Positions 43,496 through 51,045 of a DNA stretch of 64,000 nucleotides are shown here, piece after piece. The first letter of the stretch is position 1, and each line of letters begins with the position of its first letter. The position numbers were made by a program, and so were the translations under genes. The stretch spans positions 29,674 to 93,673 of the forward strand of contig JALUYI010000006.1 in NCBI GenBank assembly GCA_027013095.1, read 5' to 3'. Source of the DNA: Paracoccaceae bacterium (lineage in GTDB: Bacteria; Pseudomonadota; Alphaproteobacteria; Rhodobacterales; Rhodobacteraceae). The notes below the pieces were generated by a model. The model was not told the origin of the DNA, did not search any database, and saw only the letters and a program-made list of their open reading frames with translations.

Positions 43496-44416
43496 TCAGT
43501 TGATGCGGTTGTGAAACCGGATTCGGAACAACAGTCGGCTGCTGTCGGTTTTGTCTGGATCAAAACCGGTCCTGTTATGGAGGACATTGTTGCACAATAC
43601 ACCCTGTCCTGCCGTCATGCGTGTCGTCAAAATCATTGGATCGTCGCTGTGCAGGATGTCAAGCAGCACACGGGTTGCCTGTTGGGTCCGGGCGTCCTGC
43701 CGCCAGGCGATGCTGCGGCTGCGCGCCGTGTAGCGCATTGCCAGATGCCCGGCGGCGTCAAAGAAAAACACCGGACCGGTGCTGGTCGGCCGCACGCTGC
43801 CATCCGGTTCGCGGTTTTCGGGAATGGTCATCGCCTCGGGCGCCATCAGGGCGGCGATATAGTCCGGGTTTTCGTCGCGTAGCCGGATATAGGCGATCTC
43901 AGGGTCCATAAGCTGGTTGACGCCGCCATCATCGGCCGGGCGCACGCAGTGCAGAACCATCGCCAGAATTTGTTGGTCGGGTGCATTGTAGTACCCGTCC
44001 GTATGCCAGTTCATGGCGCGCTGCGAATAGGGGATGTAACCGCGCTGGCGTGGCGCGTCGGACGGGGTCAGTGCAACGATGCCGTAATCTCCGGCCGAGC
44101 GGTGACGTTCGGCGATAAACAGACCCATATGGTCCGAAAAGGCCAGAAGTTCGCGGCGAATCTCTGCCGGATCGGCCCCATTGTTTCCACTTTCATAGAT
44201 GGCCAGATTCGAAATTTGACACCTTTGTCGCAGTTCTTTGGTCTCTGATTCTGACGGTTTTGCCAGCGAGGACAGACGCACGGGGGCCAAATCGAGAACT
44301 TTTTTTACCCGCGCCAGCTTATCTGCACGCCACGCCTGATACGCAGCATCATCTTCAAGATCCCAGTGCTTAACGGATTGTTTTTGCGTGGTTTCCAATT
44401 CCGGCATCTGTGACAT
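43496..44416 (-). CDS. TauD/TfdA-like Fe(II)/2-oxoglutarate dioxygenase
   Basis: A 306-residue oxygenase of the TauD type. The iron ligands appear as WHTDGYYN (HxD) and NNVLHNRTGF (distal His), followed by an Arg (RLLFRIRF) for 2-oxoglutarate. The N-terminal 100 residues are helical and unlike TauD. Family members act on sulfonates, chlorophenoxy acids or carnitine-like compounds. Placement opposite dsrA suggests a sulfur compound, but nothing in the sequence fixes the substrate. Confidence 0.75.
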   Translation of the reverse strand: MSQMPELETTQKQSVKHWDLEDDAAYQAWRADKLARVKKVLDLAPVRLSSLAKPSESETKELRQRCQISNLAIYESGNNGADPAEIRRELLAFSDHMGLFIAERHRSAGDYGIVALTPSDAPRQRGYIPYSQRAMNWHTDGYYNAPDQQILAMVLHCVRPADDGGVNQLMDPEIAYIRLRDENPDYIAALMAPEAMTIPENREPDGSVRPTSTGPVFFFDAAGHLAMRYTARSRSIAWRQDARTQQATRVLLDILHSDDPMILTTRMTAGQGVLCNNVLHNRTGFDPDKTDSSRLLFRIRFHNRIN

Positions 44417-44691
44417 CCTGTTTTTATGGACCGGCGGTCCGTGGCCTGAATTTTGCGATCAAGTGCAAAAAAGTCGGCATGAATGTGTCGGTTTCTCACG
44501 TTTTTCTTTACATGCACAATTTCTAATATATAAAAACAAAAAGGGAAATAAACAATCGGTTTGGGAAACGGCCTGTTAAAAGATGTATCACAGAGGTAAC
44601 AATTAGGCAGAGGCGATTTTCCAATGCCGCCTCGTCACAACAGGTCAATTGGACGATAGACACGGGAAACGATAAAAGGGAGACTTCGACA
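44417..44691. promoter_or_regulatory. Divergent promoter region of dsrA and the TauD-like gene
   Basis: A 275-base AT-rich region (for example TTCTAATATATAAAAAC near 44520) between divergent genes. It must hold the dsr promoter. No clear operator of the TATT-N10-AATA kind seen near the sox and dsrE2 genes was found here. AAGGGAG stands before dsrA. Confidence 0.5.
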
Positions 44692-45990
44692 ATGAAAGAC
44701 GGTGATACCGCGAATAAAGCGGCAGCAGAGGGCGTTCACCCGACTCCGATGCTCGATCAACTCGAGGACGGCCCCTGGCCGAGCTTCGTTACGGGCCTCA
44801 AGCGCCTGCGGGATTCCAAGGGCGAACGCTTTGCGCCGATCATGAATGACCTTCTGGGTCAGTTGAACCATTCTTACGAAGAGCAGATGGGGTTCTGGAA
44901 AGGCGGAACGGTTTCCGTCTTTGGTTATGGCGGCGGGATCATTCCCCGCTTTTCCGAAGTGGCCAAAGAGTTCCCCGCATCCAAAGAATTCCACACACTC
45001 CGGATCATGCCGCCGCCGGGTAACCACTATACCACCGATATCCTGCGCAAGATGTGCGATATCTGGGAGCGTCACGGCTCGGGCCTGATCGCGTTCCATG
45101 GCCAGTCTGGGGATATCATGTTCCAGGGCTGTACGTCCGAAAAGGTTCAGCCCGCATTTGATGAAATCAACGAGCTTGGCTTTGACATGGGGGGCGCAGG
45201 CCCTGCACTCAGGACCGCGATGAGCTGCGTCGGGCAAGCCCGCTGTGAGCAATCCTGCTATGACGAGGCCACCGCACACCGTCGGATCATCAATAAGTTC
45301 CTTGACGAAATGCACCGTCCGGCGCTGCCCTACAAGTTCAAATTCAAGTTCTCGGGCTGCGGCAACGACTGTGTGAACGCGATCCACCGTGCAGACTTTG
45401 CGGTGATTGGCACTTGGCGCGACGACATCAAGATCGACCAGGAAAAAGTCAAAGAGCATATCGCGACAGTCGGGCGTAAATACACCATCGACACCGTGGT
45501 TTCGATGTGCCCAACGCGCGCGATTTCACTGAATGACGACGACACGATGGAGATCGACAACGGCTCCTGCGTGCGTTGCATGCACTGCATCAACGTCATG
45601 ACCAAGGCGCTCAGCCCGGGCGATGACCGCGGTGCCTCGATCTTGATCGGCGGTAAACGTTCGCTGAAGGTTGGTGACCTCATGGGCATCATGATTAAGC
45701 CGTTCATCAAGCTGGAAACCGAAGAGGATTTCGAGGAATTGGAAGATTTCGCCGAAGCCTGCATCGAGTTCTTTGCCGATAATGCGCTTGAGCATGAGCG
45801 CATCGGTGAAACCATCGACCGGATCGGCCTGCCGGCCTTCCTCGAAGCGGTCGGGGCCGATCCCGACCCCAACATGGTCAGCCACCCGCGGACATCATCT
45901 TTTGTGCGTACGGATGACTTTGACGAGGAAGCCACCAAATGGTTCGAGCGCAAGGCGCTTGAGTCCGGCATGACCGTCGCATCCGAATAA
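44692..45990 (+). CDS. dsrA: Reverse dissimilatory sulfite reductase subunit alpha
   Basis: Catalytic subunit of the cytoplasmic siroheme sulfite reductase running in the oxidising direction, releasing sulfite from DsrC-bound sulfur. It has 432 residues. Siroheme/[4Fe-4S] ligands appear as CVGQARC and CGNDC, and a ferredoxin-like insert has CPTRAI and CVRCMHC. The gene neighbourhood (dsrEFH, dsrL) marks it as the oxidative type. It leads a 13-kb gene cluster. Confidence 0.95.
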   Translation: MKDGDTANKAAAEGVHPTPMLDQLEDGPWPSFVTGLKRLRDSKGERFAPIMNDLLGQLNHSYEEQMGFWKGGTVSVFGYGGGIIPRFSEVAKEFPASKEFHTLRIMPPPGNHYTTDILRKMCDIWERHGSGLIAFHGQSGDIMFQGCTSEKVQPAFDEINELGFDMGGAGPALRTAMSCVGQARCEQSCYDEATAHRRIINKFLDEMHRPALPYKFKFKFSGCGNDCVNAIHRADFAVIGTWRDDIKIDQEKVKEHIATVGRKYTIDTVVSMCPTRAISLNDDDTMEIDNGSCVRCMHCINVMTKALSPGDDRGASILIGGKRSLKVGDLMGIMIKPFIKLETEEDFEELEDFAEACIEFFADNALEHERIGETIDRIGLPAFLEAVGADPDPNMVSHPRTSSFVRTDDFDEEATKWFERKALESGMTVASE

Positions 45991-46010
45991 AGGAAAAGCA
46001 GTGTTTGGGG

Positions 46011-46044
46011 CCTTCCCCCTCCCTGATCAAACGGGGGGGGAAGG
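46011..46044 (+). other. Strong hairpin between dsrA and dsrB
   Basis: CCTTCCCCCTCC at 46011-46022 pairs with GGGGGGGGAAGG at 46033-46044 (12 base pairs, one wobble) around a 10-base loop. There is no T-run. It may protect the 3' end of dsrA mRNA or set the dsrA:dsrB ratio. Confidence 0.6.
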
Positions 46045-46064
46045 GACCAACTGGGAGGACTACT

Positions 46065-47147
46065 ATGAGCGAAGCAAAACAGACACCGCGCACGGCGATT
46101 GAATCGGGGGTTCCAGATCCCCGCCAGTTCATGCACCCGACGCTGAAGGCAAACCTTGGCAACTGGGATTACCACGACCGGCCACGCGCTGGCGTTCTGC
46201 ACCATGTCAGCAAAAGCGGCGACGAGGTTTATACCGTCCGCGCCGGCACCCAGCGTCAGATGGACGTCTATACGATCCGTAAACTGTGTGACATCGCGGA
46301 TAATTTTGCGGATGGGCATGTGCGTTTTACGACCCGTTCCAACATTGAATTCATGATCGCGGACGAGGCCAAGGTCGAGCCCCTGATCGAAGAGCTGCAG
46401 GCGAATGGTTTCCCTGTGGGCGGCACCGGGGCATCGATCTCCATGATCTCCCATACGCAGGGCTGGCTGCACTGCGATATTCCTGGGACCGATGCCTCGG
46501 GCGTTGTCAAGTCGATGATGGACTACCTGCACAAGGAATTCATTCAGGAGCGTATGCCAAACCGTGTGCGGATTACAACATCCTGCTGCCAGATCAACTG
46601 TGGCGGTCAGGGCGATATCGCAATCAACGTGCAATACACCAAGCCGCCCAAGATCAACCACGATCTGGTTGCCAATGTATGTGAGCGCCCTGCGGTTGTT
46701 GCCCGTTGTCCGGTTGCCGCTATTCGCCCGGCGATCGTTGACGGCAAGCCCAGCCTTGAAGTCGATGAAAAGAAATGCGTCTGCTGCGGTGCCTGCTATC
46801 CGCCGTGCCCGCCGATGCAGATCAACGGCAAGGAAAGCACCAAGATCGCGATCTGGGTTGGCGGCAAGCATGCAAACGCGCGCTCAAAGCCGACCTTCCA
46901 CAAGCTGGCGGTCGCCAACCTGCCCAACAACCCGCCCCATTGGCCCGAAGTCGCTGACGTTGTTCGCAAGATCATCACGGCCTACAAGAAGGACGCCAAG
47001 CATTGGGAGCGGATGGGCGAATGGATCGATCGTATCGGCTGGAACAAGTTCTTTGAACTGACTGGGCTGGCGTTCACCAAGCACCATCTGGATACTTGGA
47101 CCGGTGCGCGCCACACGATGAACCACTCGGCTCATATCCACTTTTAG
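46065..47147 (+). CDS. dsrB: Reverse dissimilatory sulfite reductase subunit beta
   Basis: Second subunit of the alpha2beta2 sulfite reductase, 360 residues. It has CCQINCGG as part of the siroheme/cluster site and a ferredoxin-type insert CVCCGACYPPCPP. ATG 46065 with GGGAGGAC upstream is chosen over a longer frame that begins inside the hairpin. It is followed 11 bases later by dsrE. Confidence 0.95.
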   Translation: MSEAKQTPRTAIESGVPDPRQFMHPTLKANLGNWDYHDRPRAGVLHHVSKSGDEVYTVRAGTQRQMDVYTIRKLCDIADNFADGHVRFTTRSNIEFMIADEAKVEPLIEELQANGFPVGGTGASISMISHTQGWLHCDIPGTDASGVVKSMMDYLHKEFIQERMPNRVRITTSCCQINCGGQGDIAINVQYTKPPKINHDLVANVCERPAVVARCPVAAIRPAIVDGKPSLEVDEKKCVCCGACYPPCPPMQINGKESTKIAIWVGGKHANARSKPTFHKLAVANLPNNPPHWPEVADVVRKIITAYKKDAKHWERMGEWIDRIGWNKFFELTGLAFTKHHLDTWTGARHTMNHSAHIHF

Positions 47148-47158
47148 GGAGCGGTCAG

Positions 47159-47551
47159 GTGAAAATCGGAGTAGTCGTCAGCGCTGGGCCTTACACGCAT
47201 GAGTCCTCGGACACAGCCTATAACTTCGTCAAGGCCGCAATCGCGGCCGGCCACGAGGTGCCACGGGTGTTCTTTTACCACGACGGCGTCAACGTCGGCA
47301 CGCGACTGAGCGTGCCGCCGCAGGACGACCGCAACATTCAGGTGAACTGGTCGGCGCTGGCCAAGGAACACGGCACTGATCTGGTGATCTGCATCGCTGC
47401 GGCACAGCGTCGGGGTCTTCTGGATGAAAACGAGGCGCAGCGTCAAGGCAAGGATGCTGACAACATTGCCGAGGGGTTCCGGATTTCCGGCCTTGGGCAG
47501 TTGATCGAAATGGGCATCCAGACCGACCGTCTGGTCACCTTTGGGGAGTAG
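47159..47551 (+). CDS. dsrE: Sulfur relay protein DsrE
   Basis: Subunit of the DsrE2F2H2 sulfurtransferase that carries persulfide from TusA to DsrC. With the GTG start at 47159 the protein has 130 residues, and the active cysteine is C78 (VICIAAAQRRG), the position known for this family. The GTG follows GGAGCGGTCAG. Confidence 0.93.
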   Translation: MKIGVVVSAGPYTHESSDTAYNFVKAAIAAGHEVPRVFFYHDGVNVGTRLSVPPQDDRNIQVNWSALAKEHGTDLVICIAAAQRRGLLDENEAQRQGKDADNIAEGFRISGLGQLIEMGIQTDRLVTFGE

Positions 47552-47563
47552 AGAGGATTTGTC

Positions 47564-47974
47564 ATGAGTGAGACTGTGAAAAAGTTCTTCTACGTCAATC
47601 GCAAGGCGCCCTATGGCACGATCTTTGCACAAGAGGCGCTGGAGGTGGTTCTGATCGGCGCGGCCTTTGATCAGGATGTCAGCCTCGGTTTTCTGGATGA
47701 TGGCGTTTACCAGCTGGTAAAAGGGCAGGATACCAAAGACCTTGGCGTCAAGAATTTCTCGCCCACATTTCGTGCGCTCGGAGATTATGACGTGACCAAG
47801 CTGTTCGTGGAAAAGGAATCTCTGGACGAACGTGGGCTAAGCGCCGATGATCTGGACGAGATCATGTATGAGGATGAGGACGACGACTGGGCCGAAAAGC
47901 CTTCGATCCGCATCGTCAGCCGTGCGGAAATGGCCGATATCATGGCCGACCAAGACGTTGTTCTGAGTTTCTGA
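47564..47974 (+). CDS. dsrF: Sulfur relay protein DsrF
   Basis: A 136-residue DsrE-fold protein (KKFFYVNRKAPYGTIFAQEALE). It lacks a catalytic Cys, as usual for DsrF, and forms the DsrEFH complex. GAGAGGA precedes the ATG. It is packed between dsrE and dsrH. Confidence 0.93.
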   Translation: MSETVKKFFYVNRKAPYGTIFAQEALEVVLIGAAFDQDVSLGFLDDGVYQLVKGQDTKDLGVKNFSPTFRALGDYDVTKLFVEKESLDERGLSADDLDEIMYEDEDDDWAEKPSIRIVSRAEMADIMADQDVVLSF

Positions 47975-47983
47975 GGGTCCATC

Positions 47984-48292
47984 ATGTCTACATTGCATAC
48001 TGTGAATAAATCGCCCTTTTCGACCCAGAGCCTGTTGAGCTGCCTCAACCACGCCAAGGATGGCGACACGATCCTGATGATCGAGGACGGGGTTTACGGG
48101 GCGGCCAAGGGAACTGGTCTTGGCGATGCGCTGGCGGCTCGCGGCGGGGCTGTCTCGTTGTGTGTTCTGGCGTCGGATATGGAGGCCAGGGGCCTTGAGG
48201 CATCGAGGTTGATCGACGGCGTCACGCCAGTCGATTACGCCGGATTTGTGGAAATGGTGGTTAACAACGACCGCACCCAGTCCTGGCTATAG
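47984..48292 (+). CDS. dsrH: Sulfur relay protein DsrH (TusB family)
   Basis: A 102-residue DsrH/TusB protein with the conserved Cys at position 20 (SLLSCLNHAKDGD). It completes DsrEFH, homologous to TusBCD, which works in sulfur transfer to DsrC. GAGGGTCC precedes the ATG. Confidence 0.92.
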   Translation: MSTLHTVNKSPFSTQSLLSCLNHAKDGDTILMIEDGVYGAAKGTGLGDALAARGGAVSLCVLASDMEARGLEASRLIDGVTPVDYAGFVEMVVNNDRTQSWL

Positions 48293-48342
48293 ACGTTTAA
48301 ACCGATCCGTATGGGGGATCATTCAACCGAAAGGAAAAGCAA

Positions 48343-48675
48343 ATGAACTATCAATTAGACGGCCAAGAAGTCCCTGCCGACGAAGAGGGATATATCACCA
48401 ACCTCAGCGACTGGAGCAAGGATCTGGCCGAGGTCATCGCCAAGGAAGAAGGCATCGAAATGGATGACGAGCGCTGGGAAGTCGTGAACTTTCTGCGCGA
48501 CTACTATGACGAATACCAGATCGCTCCTGCGGTGCGTGTTCTGATCAAAGCGATCAAGAAAACCATGGGTCCGGAAAAAGGCAATAACAAATATATGTAC
48601 GAGTTGTTTCCGTACGGCCCGGCAAAACAAGCCTGTAAGATTGCGGGCCTGCCCAAGCCGACTGGCTGCGTCTAA
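48343..48675 (+). CDS. dsrC: Sulfur carrier DsrC
   Basis: Small substrate protein of DsrAB and DsrK, 110 residues. The mobile C-terminal arm has C98 (KQACKIAGLP) and the penultimate C109 (KPTGCV). Both redox cysteines are present, so it is a true DsrC rather than a TusE-only form. An AAAGGAAAAG ribosome site precedes it, and an AT-rich hairpin follows. Confidence 0.95.
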   Translation: MNYQLDGQEVPADEEGYITNLSDWSKDLAEVIAKEEGIEMDDERWEVVNFLRDYYDEYQIAPAVRVLIKAIKKTMGPEKGNNKYMYELFPYGPAKQACKIAGLPKPTGCV

Positions 48676-48687
48676 TCTACATCCAAG

Positions 48688-48716
48688 TCTCTGAAATAAA
48701 AAAATAATATCAGAGA
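48688..48716 (+). other. Inverted repeat between dsrC and dsrM
   Basis: TCTCTGA at 48688-48694 pairs with TCAGAGA at 48710-48716; the 15-base loop is A/T only. It may be an RNA processing or attenuation site that lets dsrC be made in excess of the membrane complex. Confidence 0.45.
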
Positions 48717-48738
48717 TAAAATTCGGGAGGAGTCCAAA

Positions 48739-49470
48739 GTGTTGTCAACGCTTTATGCACTGCTGTTCTATTTCGCCACTGCCATGCTCGTTATCGGGCT
48801 GGGGCTGCGGATTGCAAAATATGCCAGGACTCCGGCCCCGCTGAAAATTCCGACGACCCCCGCACCGACCACGCGTTCGGGGGTCTTCTGGCGCATGACC
48901 CGCGAGGTCACCGTCTTTGAGAGCCTGTTCAAGTCGAACAAATGGATCTGGTTGTTTGGCTGGATGTTCCATGTGGCCTTGTTGCTGATCCTGTTGCGAC
49001 ATTTCCGGTATTTTGTGGACCTCAGTCACGCAATCTGGTTCTGGGTTCCGTTTGAAACACCGTTTGGCATCTATGCGTCATATGCGATGGTTCTGGGGTT
49101 GCTTGGCCTGTTGGTCCGGCGCATCGTGGTTGAACGCATCCGCTATATCTCCAGCCCGTCGGATTATCTGATGCTGCTGCTGTTGTTGGGGATCGCGTTG
49201 AGCGGAATGAACATGAAATTCCTCTCGGGGACGGATATCATTTCGGTCAAGATGTTCTTTTTGGGGCTGATGCGGTTCCAAATCAACCCGCTACCAACCA
49301 CGCCAGCGCTGCTTGTGCATCTGGCGCTGGTGGCGACGCTGATGATTATCTTTCCGATCTCGAAACTGTTGCACGGCCCGGGTGTCTTTTTCTCGCCGAC
49401 CCGCAATCAGGTCGATAACCCGCGCGAAAAGCGCCACATCGCCCCTTGGGCGCTAGAGCTTGAGAAATAA
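48739..49470 (+). CDS. dsrM: DsrM, heme b membrane subunit
   Basis: A 243-residue membrane protein with about five spans, similar to the NarI-type quinol/heme b subunit (WMFHVALLLILLRHFRYF with His ligands, ISKLLHGPGVF near the end). It passes electrons between DsrK and the quinone pool or DsrJOP. The GTG start at 48739 follows GGGAGGAG. Confidence 0.92.
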   Translation: MLSTLYALLFYFATAMLVIGLGLRIAKYARTPAPLKIPTTPAPTTRSGVFWRMTREVTVFESLFKSNKWIWLFGWMFHVALLLILLRHFRYFVDLSHAIWFWVPFETPFGIYASYAMVLGLLGLLVRRIVVERIRYISSPSDYLMLLLLLGIALSGMNMKFLSGTDIISVKMFFLGLMRFQINPLPTTPALLVHLALVATLMIIFPISKLLHGPGVFFSPTRNQVDNPREKRHIAPWALELEK

Positions 49471-49482
49471 GGGGGAGAGGTT

Positions 49483-51045
49483 ATGGCATCGCTTGACATG
49501 AACGCCGAGGGTGGCCCGCGTCTGGTTCCAGACGACGTTTTCAAAATTCCGAAACTCGCCTGTGACGCGATGGCCGACAGCCATCCCTATCCGGCCTATC
49601 CCGAACACAATATGAAGATCGGGTTTCCCGGCGAGTTGCTGGAAAACTGGCAAGAGGTTGCAATCGCCAAGATCGGCGAACTGGCCAAGAGGAACCGCGC
49701 CTTTCAGGTCTATCTGGACGCCTGCGTGAAATGCGGTGCCTGCACAGACAAGTGCCACTATTTTCTGGGCTCGGGCGACCCCAAGAACATGCCGGTCGCG
49801 CGTCAGGACCTGCTGCGCAGCGTTTACCGCCGGTATTACACATTCGCTGGCAAATATTTTCCGTGGCTGGTGGGCGCACGCGATTTGACCAAGGAAGTTC
49901 TGGACGAGTGGTATGCCTATTACCACCAGTGCAGCCAATGCCGTCGATGCTCGGTCTTTTGCCCCTACGGCATTGATACTGCTGAAATTTCAATGGCCGC
50001 CCGCGAGATCATGGACAGTGTCGGCATCGGCCAGAAATACTGCAACGAGATCATCGGCAAGGTCAAAGACATCGGCAACAACCTGGGCCTGCAGGAAAAA
50101 GGTCTGCGCGCCACGCTGGAGGGACTTGAAGAAGATATCGAGGACGACACCGGCGTTTCGGTGCGCATTCCACTGGATGAAAAGGGCGCCGATATCCTGT
50201 TGATCACCCCGTCGGCAGATTTCTTTGCGGAACCCCATATCGAAGGTCTGCTGGGATACGCCAAGGTTTTCCATCAGGCCGGGGTCAGTTGGACGATCAG
50301 CTCGTATGCCTCGGAGGCGGCCAACTTTGGCATGTTCATCGGCTCTTATGAAAACATGCGCGATCTAGCCCTGCGCATCCGCAAGGCGGCCGAAGATCTG
50401 GGCGTCAAGCGGATCGTCTTTGGGGAATGCGGCCACGCCTGGCGTGTGGCCTACAGTTTCCTGAATACTCTTGCCGGGCCGTTTGATTTTCTTGACCCCA
50501 ACTATCCGGTTCCGCAACATATTCTGGAATTTACCTGGGATGAAATCCAGAAAGGCACGTTGAAGTTCGACAAGTCGAGGAACGACCATTACCGACTGAC
50601 CTATCACGACAGCTGCAACGTCGCCCGGGCCAGCCGCATGGGGGACAAACCCGGCGGGCAGTTCGAAATTCCACGCAATGTGATCAAGGCGGTCTGCAAC
50701 AATTATTTTGAAATGGACCGTGACACCATCAAGGAAAGCACGCTTTGCTGTGGTGGCGGTGGCGGCCTTTTGACCGACGAGGTCATGGACATTCGTGTCA
50801 AGGGGGCAACCCCGCGGATGACCGCGTTGAAACAGGTTACGCAGGACCACGGGGTCACCCACATGGCGGCAATCTGCGCGATTTGCAAAACGCAGTTTTC
50901 AAAAGTGATGCCAAAATTCGGCTACGAGATGGATTCAATCGTTTCGGTCCATCAACTGGTCTCAAATGCGATCATCCTGGATGGCCAGGAAACAGAAGAG
51001 GACGCAGACCCCGTCGGGGAAGCTGCGGCAGCGGAGGTAAGCTAA
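49483..51045 (+). CDS. dsrK: DsrK, HdrD-like iron-sulfur protein
   Basis: A 520-residue cytoplasmic protein that handles the DsrC disulfide or trisulfide. Two [4Fe-4S] motifs (CVKCGACTDKC and CSQCRRCSVFC) precede two CCG-type domains (HDSCNVA, CCGGGGG) that would hold the special cluster of heterodisulfide-reductase-like enzymes. Its stop overlaps the dsrL start (TAATG). Confidence 0.94.
   Translation: MASLDMNAEGGPRLVPDDVFKIPKLACDAMADSHPYPAYPEHNMKIGFPGELLENWQEVAIAKIGELAKRNRAFQVYLDACVKCGACTDKCHYFLGSGDPKNMPVARQDLLRSVYRRYYTFAGKYFPWLVGARDLTKEVLDEWYAYYHQCSQCRRCSVFCPYGIDTAEISMAAREIMDSVGIGQKYCNEIIGKVKDIGNNLGLQEKGLRATLEGLEEDIEDDTGVSVRIPLDEKGADILLITPSADFFAEPHIEGLLGYAKVFHQAGVSWTISSYASEAANFGMFIGSYENMRDLALRIRKAAEDLGVKRIVFGECGHAWRVAYSFLNTLAGPFDFLDPNYPVPQHILEFTWDEIQKGTLKFDKSRNDHYRLTYHDSCNVARASRMGDKPGGQFEIPRNVIKAVCNNYFEMDRDTIKESTLCCGGGGGLLTDEVMDIRVKGATPRMTALKQVTQDHGVTHMAAICAICKTQFSKVMPKFGYEMDSIVSVHQLVSNAIILDGQETEEDADPVGEAAAAEVS

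Noticed and set aside
45330..46871. 513-codon minus-strand frame across dsrA and dsrB
   Set aside because: It spans two real genes and the hairpin between them; composition is that of a shadow.
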